Assembly: GCA_905250025.1 (NCBI GenBank)
Contig: CAJNOJ010000015.1
Coordinates: 1-64,000 of the forward strand
DNA length: 64,000 bases
DNA from: Adineta ricciae
Taxonomy: Eukaryota; Rotifera; Eurotatoria; Adinetida; Adinetidae
Reading direction: 5' to 3'
The position numbers and the translations under genes were made by a program. Below the pieces are notes generated by a model. That model had not been told where the DNA came from, did not search any database, and was given only the letters and a program-made list of their open reading frames with translations. Positions 35,310 to 46,624 of this stretch are shown piece by piece. Positions within the stretch are counted from its first letter, which is position 1. Every line of letters begins with the position of its first letter.

Positions 35310-37406
35310 TTCAATATTTTCGATCCAAAATAGATTGAAACTGAGCTCAGACTGCCAAACACAAACAAACGATATGTTAGTTAAAAATGTTTTTACTAAA
35401 TATGTCCCATCCATGCAAACTACACCATTTGACTCAGAATTTAATTGTACATCGAATGGTGGCACTTTTATTCACAGGACAAACTTTGAAAAAATTCTAT
35501 CTGGATTATAAATAGACCTAAAGGAAACGAACAAAGATATAGATAAAAAATCTTCCCAAATTTGTCCCGTGAATAAAAGTACCACCATTCGATGCAGAAT
35601 TAAATTCTGAGTCAGATAGTGTAGTTTGCATGGACGGGACATATTTAGTAAAAACATTTTTAGCTAACGTATCGTTTGCTCGTGCTAGGTTCACACCGAT
35701 AAATATATTCGATTGGATTTATCAAGTGGAACGAGAGAAACGCAAAATAAACGGACAAACCGATTAATCATTTTTCTTTGTGTATGAGACATAAGAGGAG
35801 GGCTAGTAGTAAGGTTCATCAAGAAAATTACCTTGAAAACATGTTCATGTTAACTAGAGCTATACAAATAAGCAAAGCATCAGCGATTTTTTTTAGATAA
35901 TGATGAACATATTGACAGTGATTAAGTTGACAGTATTCCATGCCATGTTTTTATCGCATTACCATGTGTTTTGGGCATCGTTCCATTAGAATTATTATGA
36001 TGATTGTTTGCATAAAAAGACGCTTAGCATTGTCGTGAAATCGTTGTCGTATTTTGTATCATAAATACTTGCACTTGCTGGTGTCACTATCGGTTATTGT
36101 GAACTGCTTGGTTTTCCAACAATTCTGTTCAACAAAATATTGAAAACCAGTATCACTGTGCTTTCCAGTCTCTATCTAGTGCTCATGTGGACAGATTACC
36201 ACGATAAAAATAGTGGCCTGATTGATTGAAAACCAAAGAGTTGATAGAAAACATTCATTTCTTTATAAACTTAGTCTTTCTGTTAATTGTGATTTTTTTA
36301 AAAAGCAATATGTTCTCTCATTACCTCACACCGATTGATACTAGGCAACGCAGATTCCATTGGAGTAATTTTATTGGCGCTCCTAAGTGAAACTTAAGAA
36401 ACACGTTAAGTTCTTCGAGGGGAGCTCTCAATGTGAATCTTTGATCTTGTTAAACACGACCGTTAGATAGAATATTAGTTCTCAATTATCTATATCGTCT
36501 TTCAGCACAGCACGAATCAATGTGAAGATATGTGCAGAGTTTGTTGTTAACTTCAACAATATAGTTACCACAGAATACTTGTTTGAATATTCGGATGCAC
36601 GTTTCAATCAAAATTTGTAAAGGTAATTCGACTTAAACAATTTCAAAATTTTGATGATTGTATGTGTACTCGACAATTGATAGCAATATCCAATGAAGCA
36701 TTTCGAAAAACTACTCGACTAAATAATATACTATGACGATACATTTTCAATTTAGTTAATTTTCGTTGTCTGTTGAACTAATTGGATATCAAGATGAATG
36801 CTTGTATTTCGGAGCAACATATGCAACTTTCTCGATATGATATGTTGAAGATGATAGCATATTTTTCGATGAGGAAACACGATGATCAAGTTCCTTTCGT
36901 TCTTCTTGAGAGTTTTTCTATTGAGATAAGAATGAAGATTACACTTTTGGCATGTTCGATTAATAAGTCCATTAATTTTTAACGAAATTTCTTTTAGATA
37001 GTTCCTCTGAAACAGACAAAACAATCGACTTGTTAATTAAAACTTGATCGAAACAATAACAGGCGCACCGCCTGTTTCTGTCAATCAATGATCAACAATT
37101 CTTGAAAAATACGACGAATGCAACCGACACAATTAGTCATCATTCAAGTGTCAAGAACGTTTGCTACTTGTCTGTTCGTTTTATTTTCTTTCTCTCCCTC
37201 GCTCGCTACTCTCTCTTTCCAGAGATTGTTTTAAGTACTACTGCAGAACTGAATTGTATGTTTGCACAGCAACAACACACAAACAATAAAGAAAAAATTT
37301 CGTCTATCAAAAAAACTACTGTTTTGAAAATAGAAAAACGATCAATTGATCTCCTGTCAACGTCTGCGCATATATACATACATACACAGAGATACAGTCA
37401 AGCTCA
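35310..37406. other. Gene-free spacer holding a foldback element
   Basis: There is no convincing gene in these 2.1 kb. A near-perfect inverted repeat occupies 35366-35678. The rest is AT-rich with scattered short frames; the last ~300 bp before 37407 are probably the leader of the ankyrin gene. Confidence 0.55.
35366..35678. mobile_element. Palindromic foldback (MITE-like) element
   Basis: Left arm 35366-35503 and right arm 35542-35678 are reverse complements over about 137 bp with a spacer of about 38 bp. Shared blocks include CAAACGATA at the outer ends, AAAAATGTTTTTACTAAATA, TCCATGCAAACTACAC, GACTCAGAATTTAATT and CATCGAATGGTGG, interrupted by scattered substitutions. No protein is encoded. 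This is the form of a non-autonomous foldback or MITE element. I could not identify target-site duplications or a parent transposon. Confidence 0.75.
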
Positions 37407-38774
37407 ATGCAAATATTAGAATCTAAAGTACTCAATGCCATACAGCGAGCACAATACAAGCAATTGGCGTTATACATTCGTCATAAATATAAACTGAATT
37501 TCGTCACCGAAGATGGGCGAAATGGTTTATTTTATGCACTGGATATAGCTGATGCTCATCAACGTCAAAAAATGATCAAATTTTGTTTAGATCATGGTAT
37601 TGACCCATTACAGAAAGAAACAACCAGTGGTTTCACACCTTTACACGAAGCGATATCTCGACAACAAGTGGAATCAGTTCAACTTTTACTAGCTAATGTT
37701 AGTGGAGAAATTAACTGGCGTGAATTCGATACCCAAGGTCGAACAATTTTACATCTAGCAGTTGAAGCGAATAGTATTCCTATACTTGATGCCTTACTTA
37801 ATGTGATGAATCACTATGGAGTATCAGTTGATATTCCCGATAGGAATGGCTTAACACCATATCTACTAGCAATCAAACTTCATTTACGTGACATGGTTCA
37901 AATACTTTTAAAAAAAGGGCATGCAAGTCGACGACAATGCGACTTACCTACCCATCGTAGTGCAAATGATTGGGAAATTGCAGGTATTGAAGATCATTCA
38001 CTACTCGTTCGTGATAAACTCCAACACGAGATCAACAATGCGATGAACGAAGGAAAAATCAGCAAAGCTAGACAATTGAAACAGATTTATGACACACAAT
38101 TGATTCCATCTAAAACTGAATCAATTCCACGTCGAAGTACTTTCTTATCTCCATCAATAACGTCTGGTTTGAACGTGAAATCGCGAACGTCCATCAATGA
38201 AATGATTGGTCAATTACCGGAAGGTGTCATACCTGATTCTTATGTAAAAAGTGAACAAGATTCTCAAACATTTCATTTAACCCAAAATTCATCTGGTACA
38301 CTATCTGCCTCATCACTCCTACCTCCAATATCAACAACACGACGGTACCGACCAACACTAACTGTCAACGCACTTGTGGATTTATTTCAGGTAGTCCAGT
38401 AAACGATAGAGCTCGAGTTGTTCTCTTATATAAAGAAAAACAAAGAAAAAAAGCAGGCTGATTTTTGATTTACTTTTCCCTTTCCATTGTTATCCTTGCT
38501 ATTCAATTGAAAACAAACAAACACACACCCTAGTGTTTTCGTTGCTCGTTTCCTCTCATTCTAACGATTTTATTTCTCACAGGTAGCTGCCGAACAGTGT
38601 GCTCCATCTTATCGCCCATCACATAAAACTATTATGAACAAAGCATTGGAGCAGCAGGCACGTCAAAAACAATTGTCTCAAACTCATCGTAGTACACTTG
38701 CAACGCTGAACAGCGTTACACATCCATCATCTACGTTGGGGTATCGGCGTTCTATTCATATTTCAAAACGTTAA
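37407..38774 (+). CDS. Ankyrin-repeat protein
   Basis: Two exons (37407-38390, 38583-38774) encode about 391 aa. The first ~180 residues hold about four to five ankyrin repeats: GRNGLFYALDIADAHQRQKM, SGFTPLHEAISRQQVESVQLLL, QGRTILHLAVEANSIPILDALL and NGLTPYLLAIKLHLRDMVQILL. The remainder is Ser/Thr/Pro-rich with a basic end (YRRSIHISKR) and is probably disordered. Ankyrin repeats mediate protein binding; no partner or pathway can be inferred. The stop codon overlaps an AATAAA at 38773-38778, and the convergent synaptotagmin-like gene ends only 58 bp later, so the 3' UTRs are minimal. No specific family is recognised. Confidence 0.8.
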
Positions 38775-38832
38775 TAAACGAATCGTTTAAATGATGAATA
38801 TGTGAAAGGATAATCTTTTATTTATAAAACTA

Positions 38833-40427
38833 TCATCCAAAGAACTGATACCATCCAAAATGGATTTGTCGAGGTTGTTCAATCATTCTTTGCCAGACAG
38901 ATTCATAACGTGTGAATTCACCAAAAAGAAACGTTCCACAGGATATGATCGATTGCTTATTTGTATTTAATTGATGTATAACAAGTTCGAAATGTACATA
39001 GATCGATTGAATATCGTTTTGAGGAATATTTTGGGTGATGATTTCATTGACTTCGTGTAAACTATTGTTTGTAGCTGATGTTCCGTCGAATGTCGGAGAA
39101 GAAAGCTTTTTATGAAAAAACCGATGACCTCGATGAAAGAACGTGGTCATCAGACGAGCATCTAGGATAGAGTGCACTTGAACGTTGATCTTCAAGCAAG
39201 AGAACCTTACCGATCTTTTCATCCTGGCTTGTTTTGAACAGATAACGTAATTTGCCAACTTTAATTGTGAACCTCTCTGCTGTTGGCAAGTAACTGATAC
39301 CAAGATAGATTTCTCCAAATGGAATCTGTTTAGAGGAAATTTGGTCAATATCAAGAGTAGTTTGATGTTTGCTATACCTGAGGAAGATCTTTAAATACGA
39401 TAGGTTTTTCAAGCGGTTCGATCAACGACAAATTCAAATCAATGACAGATTCAAACATTATATCTTGGACACCAGAACGATCGATACAGAAAAGCAAAAA
39501 TCGTAGGCACGATGATTTTGCAATATCTTTGTTGAATTCGAATGATAAATATTCATTATATGTTAATTTATCATCTGCTGTCCGGAGTAATTTTCTAGAC
39601 GAAAAAATATAGATAGCTGAGCATCTCATCGATCAGGATATATCTTACCTAGTCGTTTTTTCTTGTTGATTTTTCCACGTATTCAATTGTAAATTTGAAC
39701 GATGTTTACTTTGTATCGCATAAAACTTTCTCAATAGTTTAGTGTTTAGTAATTGGACATGAATAAAATATTCAGCTTGTTCATCGAATGCCGGGTGCGC
39801 ACATATATTCTCACCATTGATCACATGAACCATTAGCACATTTTTTATAGGATCAAACTTTAGCTCAGTATGAATTTTTGCAAATGGAGGACATAAATAA
39901 CCATTTGATGATTGCGTACCATTCGTAAATAAAGGGCCATCCTAGAAAAGACAACTTCAGCTACTAATGTAAATGTTCATGCATAATTATTTACATAATG
40001 TGTCTGAACACTTTCACTTTCTGATGCAGTTCCATACGATGATTGTCTGCTTGATCTCGAAAGTTGATGTTTTGTTGGTTTATTCAAAGCAATGACATTA
40101 CTAGTTCGAACAGCAGATTCATAACTCGGTAATTCAGACAATACCAATGTCTTTTCCATGCATAGTCCATTGCCTACATCAAACAAATATTAAAAATTAT
40201 TTTAACCATCATAAACAGGTACTGAATTTTGTTTTTGAACCATACTGTCGTCGTGAACGAGACCGCCAATGTATAAGATATAACAGTATACAACCAACAA
40301 AAGATAAGAACGTAATAACAAGAACAACAATCAAAGTTCGTTCATAGAATGTAAATGCTCGATGCCATGGCACGACTCGGCTCAGTTGATCAACATAATC
40401 CTCATCATCAACATTACTACTAATCAT
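38833..40427 (-). CDS. Synaptotagmin-like membrane protein with tandem C2 domains
   Basis: Starting at 40427, several exons with short introns encode a protein with an N-terminal luminal stretch, one transmembrane helix (TLIVVLVITFLSFVGCILLYL) followed by Arg-rich RSRSRRQYG, a Ser-rich linker, and two C2-like domains. C2A begins ELKFDPIKNVLMVHVINGENI; C2B begins IPFGEIYLGISYLPTAERFTIKVGKL and ends ESVWQRMIEQPRQIHFGWYQ, like the C-terminal helix of synaptotagmins. The aspartates of the Ca2+-binding loops are mostly missing, so Ca2+-independent binding is likely. A membrane-trafficking role is inferred. An apparent frame change in C2B is resolved by a 49-bp intron ending TATCCTAG. The exact synaptotagmin or E-Syt relation is uncertain. 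Confidence 0.65.
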
Positions 40428-41076
40428 GCTTACGTTGTTGTTTCATTCGTAAATTTTCATCTGATTCTTGATTATATACTTTCTTCAATACTTCGTTATG
40501 TATGTGAAAGTGAGACAGCTGTGTTATATATAAATATCAAACGCGTATTTTCGATAAAAAGCAGAAAAAAAACACTATATGAATTCAGCTTGTTACTACA
40601 CGAAACAGCTTTCTTCTTTCGTTATATCGAGATCACATCATGTGTTACGAATCCATATTGATTCAAGACGAAGCAATATCCGTTCTCGATGTGTATGTAT
40701 ATAAAAGACTCTAAGAAGTACGCATTTTGTTTTTCGTTTTCAGACAACCTCAATCGAAGTTGAAGAGGCAGAGAAAAAAAAAGAAAAAGTATTTGTTGAT
40801 CTTATGTTTGACATTGATTCATTATTGAATATACATAGTTAATCGCTATTTAAATACATAGGAAATCTTGATGTAGAAAAAAACAAATCATCATGCATGC
40901 ACGCACAGAATTTTTTGTGGATTTTATATACATATGGAGAGCTTGTATTAGTAAGAATGAAAAAGAAAAGATAAAGAAATAATGCAACTAAGTTGAATTT
41001 TTTTTTCGTGTGACATCACCGAGAGTTATTCGAGTTTGTCCCTTTTTTTGAATGTTTTGATACATTTATATAGAAT
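40428..41076. other. Intergenic region
   Basis: I see no gene. The stretch is AT-rich with short frames only. Confidence 0.5.
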
Positions 41077-41821
41077 TTAAGTTTCACGCAATTTTGCTAA
41101 TCGTTGGCTGAGCTCATCCTAGACACAAAAAATATATTGAATATGTCATGAAATTAATGCTGTGTCTTACTTGTTCTTTGAGAGCGACCGAAGTGCCCAT
41201 TGCTGGCGCCGCAGGAATATTAAGATTCAATTCAATGCCAGCTTCGTCAGCCATTTCTTGCATTAGATTAGTAACTTGGTCAACTGGTTGTTGTACACTT
41301 GTAGCATTTTGCATAGCATCATCCATAACTTTTGTTTTAACTTCAAGATCTTCGAAATTTTTCTCCAAACTATCCATTAATTTGGATGTTTCAGTTAATG
41401 GCATGTTCGCAGTGACTTTCGACATCAGTGACACTGTCTGTTTAAGACTTGCTGCCATCTAAAAATTTCAAATCGTTCAAATGAAATCTCTACGATCGAG
41501 AAAAACGATATTTACTTGTCGTTGGGCTGCCGAATTAGCAACACGTGCTTGTACACCATCAACGCGAGCAGCCATCCGTTTACAATTCAACGATTCACTA
41601 TGGTGCCGTATGGCATTTTCGGCATGAATCTTCGCAGCTTCGATATTGCCTTTCATTAAAGCTTTCTTGACTTTGTCACGTTCGACTTTTTCTTGCTTGT
41701 CATGAGTCGCTGCTTGTCGCTCAAGCATTTTTGTCTGCATTTTAAACTGAAACGCCAATTTATCTATGAAAATTAAAGATTAGTATAAATTTCATTTCAA
41801 TATGCACAACACACCCGACAT
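41077..41821 (-). CDS. CHMP1: ESCRT-III subunit CHMP1
   Basis: Four exons (41815-41821, 41516-41763, 41171-41458, 41077-41118) encode 194 aa; human CHMP1A has 196. The first exon is only 7 nt (ATG TCG G). The helix-1 stretch FQFKMQTKMLERQAATHDKQ, the segment KVKKALMKGNIEAAKIHAENAIR, AARVDGVQARV, VMDDAMQNAT and the C-terminal MIT-interacting motif DELSQRLAKLR are all typical of CHMP1. The protein polymerises on membranes and recruits VPS4 in endosomal sorting, cytokinetic abscission and envelope resealing. The CHMP1A/B split cannot be assigned. Confidence 0.95.
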
Positions 41822-42982
41822 GGTTACAGTTGTTCTTTATTGTTTGTAAATTGACAAATCTTATGGATAGAAGAGTAAATCTGAAATAGATAGAAAAGAT
41901 GAACCACATAATAGTCAATCGTAGAAAAGAAAGATGTGAACATAGTAGAACTTGTTTTGTTTCTACTGACAAGTTGTTTTCGACTGTTATGATTTCGAAA
42001 TGATTCATAGATTTTTCTTTACTTATAACGTAACGAACAGTTCCTGAACCAGAAACAAGGACTGTAAAACGTAACTCCACTTGGACATTAGATGTCGAGA
42101 TCTAAATAGCGAGTGTCAAACAAACAGCAACTCATTCGAGAAATAACCGATATGTATATGTAACCTACACTTTCAATGTATTTGTCAGTTTATATTCTGA
42201 CTCATAAATGACGCCGAGCGTGATTATGAATCATTCTCGAGAGTTTTTTTTTCTAGCGTTTACTAATTTTTATCAATGAAAACAAAAAAGTAAAAGAGCT
42301 TCGAAATCACCAAATAGATGCAAAGTTACGTGACTTTATGTTTTATAGATGGCGCCACTCTTTTGCGTGTCCAAAAAATACATCCCAATTAAGCTATCTA
42401 CGTGCTTTTTGTTTGTATATTGGTACTACGTTCATTTTCGACTATACAAACGACCATATATGGGAGAGTGATATACACCATCTGTAGCCATTCTTCCATC
42501 CCCTCACAATAGCCCCAGCTTGAGAAGTTACTGAGTCTGGTAAAATGCAAGATCGATGAATGCCGTTAAATTATTTAATTCATTGATGTGAACCGTTTTT
42601 AGAATGTTGTGTGCCACCGTTCAATCGGCTTCAAATCAATTTAAGCAAAACAGAGGAGTTGGATTCAAATGCTATTGAAATGCGCAACTTACAAACATTA
42701 TTAGTCGTAACGTGACTGGATTCATTCTCTTCTTTAGAACACAGAAGAATAAAAAGATCTATTATGGAATTAATTAAGCGAGTTTCATCAAGTGATAGGG
42801 TGAATCTACTTTGAAGATTATAATAAAGCAATTTGTCACCCTTATGAGACCTTTTTCCTTTAAGCACATAAGTTTATAGACTTTCTTGAGCAAGAATGTC
42901 TGTCTTATTGTGCGGGTGAATCGTGATATCAAGTCTGGTCGAGCGCTTGAAAGCAAAAGAAATAGAAAAAATCATTTAGTTG
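41822..42982. promoter_or_regulatory. Intergenic region with GATGGCGCC motif
   Basis: No gene is clear in this 1.16-kb stretch. It should contain the CHMP1 promoter. AGATGGCGCC lies at 42347-42356 and resembles CTCF/YY1-type core sites. A minus-strand frame at about 42631-42956 has no recognisable feature. Confidence 0.4.
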
Positions 42983-43282
42983 ATGGACCTCGTTCTCATT
43001 ACTCGTGGAGAGATTTTTATCACAATTACAGCTGGAGTAATATTAGGTGGCATGCTTATCAAGAAACTGAAGAAGTTCGTGGGTCTGTGGCTAGTAAAGT
43101 GGGTACCAGTACGAGAGTATGAGTAATAACTTACGGTAAGATCTGATTCTGATAAGATATCTGTTATTGAGTTAAAATACGAATTGGAACGGCGAATTGT
43201 AAAGCAAAGTGAGAAATTAAAAGATATACTGGCTAAATTCCAGACGAAGCGATATAAAAACAAGGAGAACGAAATGCATTAG
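42983..43282 (+). CDS. Small single-pass membrane protein candidate
   Basis: Two exons (42983-43093, 43157-43282), joined in phase across a 63-bp GT-AG intron, encode 78 aa. The protein starts MDLVLITRGEIFITITAGVI, giving one hydrophobic segment (IFITITAGVILGGMLI) followed by a basic KKLKKF anchor. The C-terminal half is a charged, probably helical stretch (IELKYELERRIVKQSEKLKD). An acceptor-like CATTTAG directly precedes the ATG (3 nt). I do not recognise a family. Support is the coherent membrane-plus-helix layout and clean phase only, so expression data would be needed to accept it. Confidence 0.4.
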
Positions 43283-45069
43283 CAAAAACCGTGGTTATAG
43301 AATAGAAAATGAAAAAAAGTTACAAACAAGAGAAAATTTATATGAGCATAACTTGCTGCTCTTGTTGCAATTGCTTAACACCGCTATTTATTCTCTTCAA
43401 GTTGGCAGAATGGTTCGCTGATCAAATTGTATTTTTCCTGCTACCTATTGCTACGGCCTCGCCATCCGAATCTTTCTCATCTAGTTTTTCACACTTCTAT
43501 TCTTTCTTCTGCTGTTATCTTTCACAAATATATATACATAACTCATGTTCAATTGTTCCTATAGTCGGCATGATCAGTGGGATTACTATTGCTAATAATA
43601 AAAAAGATGAAAAGATAGCTGACGATTATGACGCTGTTTCTACTAGAGATTATCGTAAGTTAATAATAATAAGAACTTTTATTCGATCGACAGTTCATGG
43701 AAACTTCTTTTAAATAGGTCTTCATAATAAATGCGGAACAATCCTGATTCTCGAGCTTCTAAATTTGGGTACAGTCAAATATGAAACAAATTGTTCTTCA
43801 TTCAAATAAATCTAATTTTTCTTTTCAGAAAATCTTGCTTAAAATATATTAAAACAAAATATTCATGTTGTCTATTTTCGAACGACTGCTGCGTAATAGA
43901 ACACATGGATAAATTCGACCAATATTCATCAAGTATCTCTTTTGGTATGAGATAGCCTCTCATTGTTGTTTGATTATGAAAGAACTTTCTTCATAGATTC
44001 TAAAAAATTATCAATAGAGGAAATAATATTCGCTGTTAAAAAGTATATATTAATATAGACCCTTATAACAATTGAGATAATTTAACGAATAAATATTTCA
44101 TTTTTTGTCTCATACGTGCTCGTTTGGTGAACCATATTACAGAGAGTAATCCAATTGACTATCTCTATTTTTCGCTTATTTATCCTTAATGTACGTTCAG
44201 ATGATATAGAACCAAATTTAATTACAGTGAAAAGAATGTAGTAAGTGTGCATTAATTATGCTATGAAATAAATAAGTTAAAAAGCGTAACTGAAACTAGC
44301 AAAGATAACTGAGGTTGTGGATAGTTTGCGAAGGATGCAATTTTTTTCAAGAATCCTTCAAAATGAATAAATCATTCAAACACTAATCTTTTGCTTGTAC
44401 TAATATATTTTGTCAACCGCTTATACTACTATTTTAGTGGCATAAATATCTCTATGGAGAATCTAAATCTAAAGAAAAATGGACTGGATTGTACTCATGC
44501 ATCTAGGCTAGACTTTTCCTCCTGAGTCCATAACGCGAATATTCTGTATATTGAAATCTCGATTGTGCTTTGTAAGCATCAATTACGAAAAAGTAACCAC
44601 AACCAAGAAGACATTTCATCATTTAATGAATGGAAAATTAAAAAATCTACTCCTCTATCTTTGTCTAACCCATGCCCAAATTTCACAAACAGGGAATCGT
44701 GCTAGTTTATCAGACTATTTTATATCACTAAAGCTGTGTAAGCTATAAGAAGGCGCCATCTGTTAAGAGTTAAGTAGTCGATGTATGAAACATATAACCA
44801 ATCAGGGCTCTTCGACTATTTTGTTGGTTTGTTAGTCTTTCGATTCAGAATTCGACTAATTCATAATATTTCTCGACTGCTGAATCACCGTGTACTAGCC
44901 TACGATGATCCACGGCAAGTAGATCTAATATAAATGCAATACAATTTTGACTATAAGATCGTAACACAGTCGAACATTATATATATTTATCAAAACTACG
45001 TCGAATACGATATACATATAAAATTTTGAATCTTATTTGTTTTGGATTTGTTTATTATAGAAAATAATC
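43283..45069. other. Mostly gene-free region; possible small Cys-rich membrane gene
   Basis: Between about 43342 and 43840 on the plus strand there are fragments that could form a small spliced gene: a Cys-rich hydrophobic start (TCCSCCNCLTPLFILF) and later blocks around DDYDAVSTRDYR and HNKCGTILILELLNL whose phases join across two short introns. The first join is not clean, so I do not call it. A GGCGCCATCT motif at 44752-44761 lies in the PSMA2 upstream region. Otherwise I see nothing. Confidence 0.3.
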
Positions 45070-45990
45070 ATGTCAGAACGTTATGGTTTTTCCTTGACAA
45101 CCTTTAGTCCATCGGGCAAACTTGTTCAAATTGAATATGCTTTAAACGCTGTCAATGCAGGTTCACCAGCGGTTGGTATCAAAGCCTCTAATGGAGTTGT
45201 GTTAGCGACAGAGAAAAAAAGCAAATCCTTATTACATGACGATCGTACAATTCATAAGGTCGAGTCCGTTTGTAAGAACATGGGCCTTGTCTATAGTGGC
45301 ATGGGCCCTGACTACAGGTAAGAAAAAATTTCTTCGCCTATTAGAAAATATTCGGAAATATACTTGTTTGTCTTAGACTACTCGTTCAGAAAGCACGTAA
45401 ACTAGCACAAGAATACATGCTTGTCTACGAAGAAAATGTACCACCAACACAATTAGTTAAACGAATTGCTGATGTTATGCAAGAATATACTCAATCCGGG
45501 TATGTACTTCGTTTTTTCTATCGAAGTGATCACTTATGAGTCATTCTAGTGGTGTACGTCCTTTTGGTGTATCCTTACTTATCTGTGGTTATGATTACGA
45601 TGAAGATCGACCATTCTTGTATCAATGTGATCCATCTGTATGCTCTTTATTCCTCACCTTCATTATTTCTTCTACTTTTCCGTTAGGGTTCTTATTTTCC
45701 ATGGAAAGCAACAGCAATCGGTCGTAATTTTGTGAATGGAAAAACATTTCTCGAAAAACGGTGCGATTCGATATCTTGCCTAGATGTTTTCTAACAAGAC
45801 GATATTCACATTTAGATATTCTGATCAATTGGCACTTGAAGATGCCGTCCACACTGCGATACTAACATTGAAAGAATCGTTCGAAGGACAAATGACTGAA
45901 GATAATATCGAAATTGGTATTTGTGATAAGGAAGGTTTCCGTCGTTTGACACCTGCTGAAGTCAAAGACTATTTAGCACAAATTGGTTAA
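45070..45990 (+). CDS. PSMA2: 20S proteasome alpha-2 subunit
   Basis: Six exons (45070-45317, 45377-45499, 45550-45637, 45687-45760, 45816-45990) by my joins encode about 235 aa; the human protein has 234 (five exon blocks listed). The N-terminal alpha signature [20 protein letters not shown] gates the 20S pore. The sequence continues [54 protein letters not shown] and [14 protein letters not shown], all highly conserved. As an alpha subunit it is non-catalytic and forms the outer heptameric ring that controls substrate entry in cytosol and nucleus. Nothing unusual is seen. Confidence 0.97.
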
Positions 45991-46624
45991 AATTTTTATC
46001 TTGACGGATGTCAAAAAAAAACAATTATCTTAAATAACTCAATCGATTTCAATTGATTAACATCCGTTTTTATATTTGTTATGTTTTCTTTTTCGCTCTT
46101 CTTTCTTCTGTTGCCTTTTCATTATCTTCTCTGCAGACACAGAATAAACACGAACTTCATTTTTTTTCCAAATTTGACATTGTCTTCATCAATCCATGGG
46201 AATGATGCCAATCATATTAACGACACCAAAGCTATACGCAGTGTAAAGCTTTTTCAGAGTGAATTAATCATATGCTATGAATGTGCTTTCTTGATGTTTC
46301 AGAGATACATGTTTATGAATAAATTATTTGCTGGGAGTATTTGTTTTGTTAACATCCAAGCATCGGAAACCGTGATTGTAACCTTTTGTGCCAGTTTTTT
46401 TTGTGTAGAGACAAAATCACGGAAATAAATTTGAATAAATATTAATTTAAGTAATTGTATTTTAGGCGCGTTGTCAAAAGTGATCCGCAAGATCTGTGAT
46501 AGTACGTGAATAGCAAGTTTCGTCTCGCTCAAATCATTTAATTTAACAAGTCCAAATCAATCTTTTATTTATGAAAGGAAATTATGTAAGTATAACAGAT
46601 AAGCAAAACAAAATCAACACAGTT
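45991..46624. other. Intergenic region between convergent genes
   Basis: No gene is seen here. The stretch presumably holds the 3' UTRs of PSMA2 and of the convergent disordered-protein gene; TGAATAAATATT at about 46431-46442 is a possible poly(A) signal. Confidence 0.45.

Noticed and set aside
37102..37406. 105-codon frame directly before the ankyrin gene
   Set aside because: The sequence is low-complexity and ends just beyond the ankyrin ATG in another frame; better read as 5' leader.
39165..39215. Apparent frameshift in C2B of the synaptotagmin-like gene
   Set aside because: A 49-bp intron with donor GTAAGG and acceptor TATCCTAG joins the frames cleanly.
43309..43713. 134-codon Cys-rich hydrophobic frame
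   Set aside because: Part of it may be real exons of a small gene, but the first splice join is not in phase, so no gene is called.
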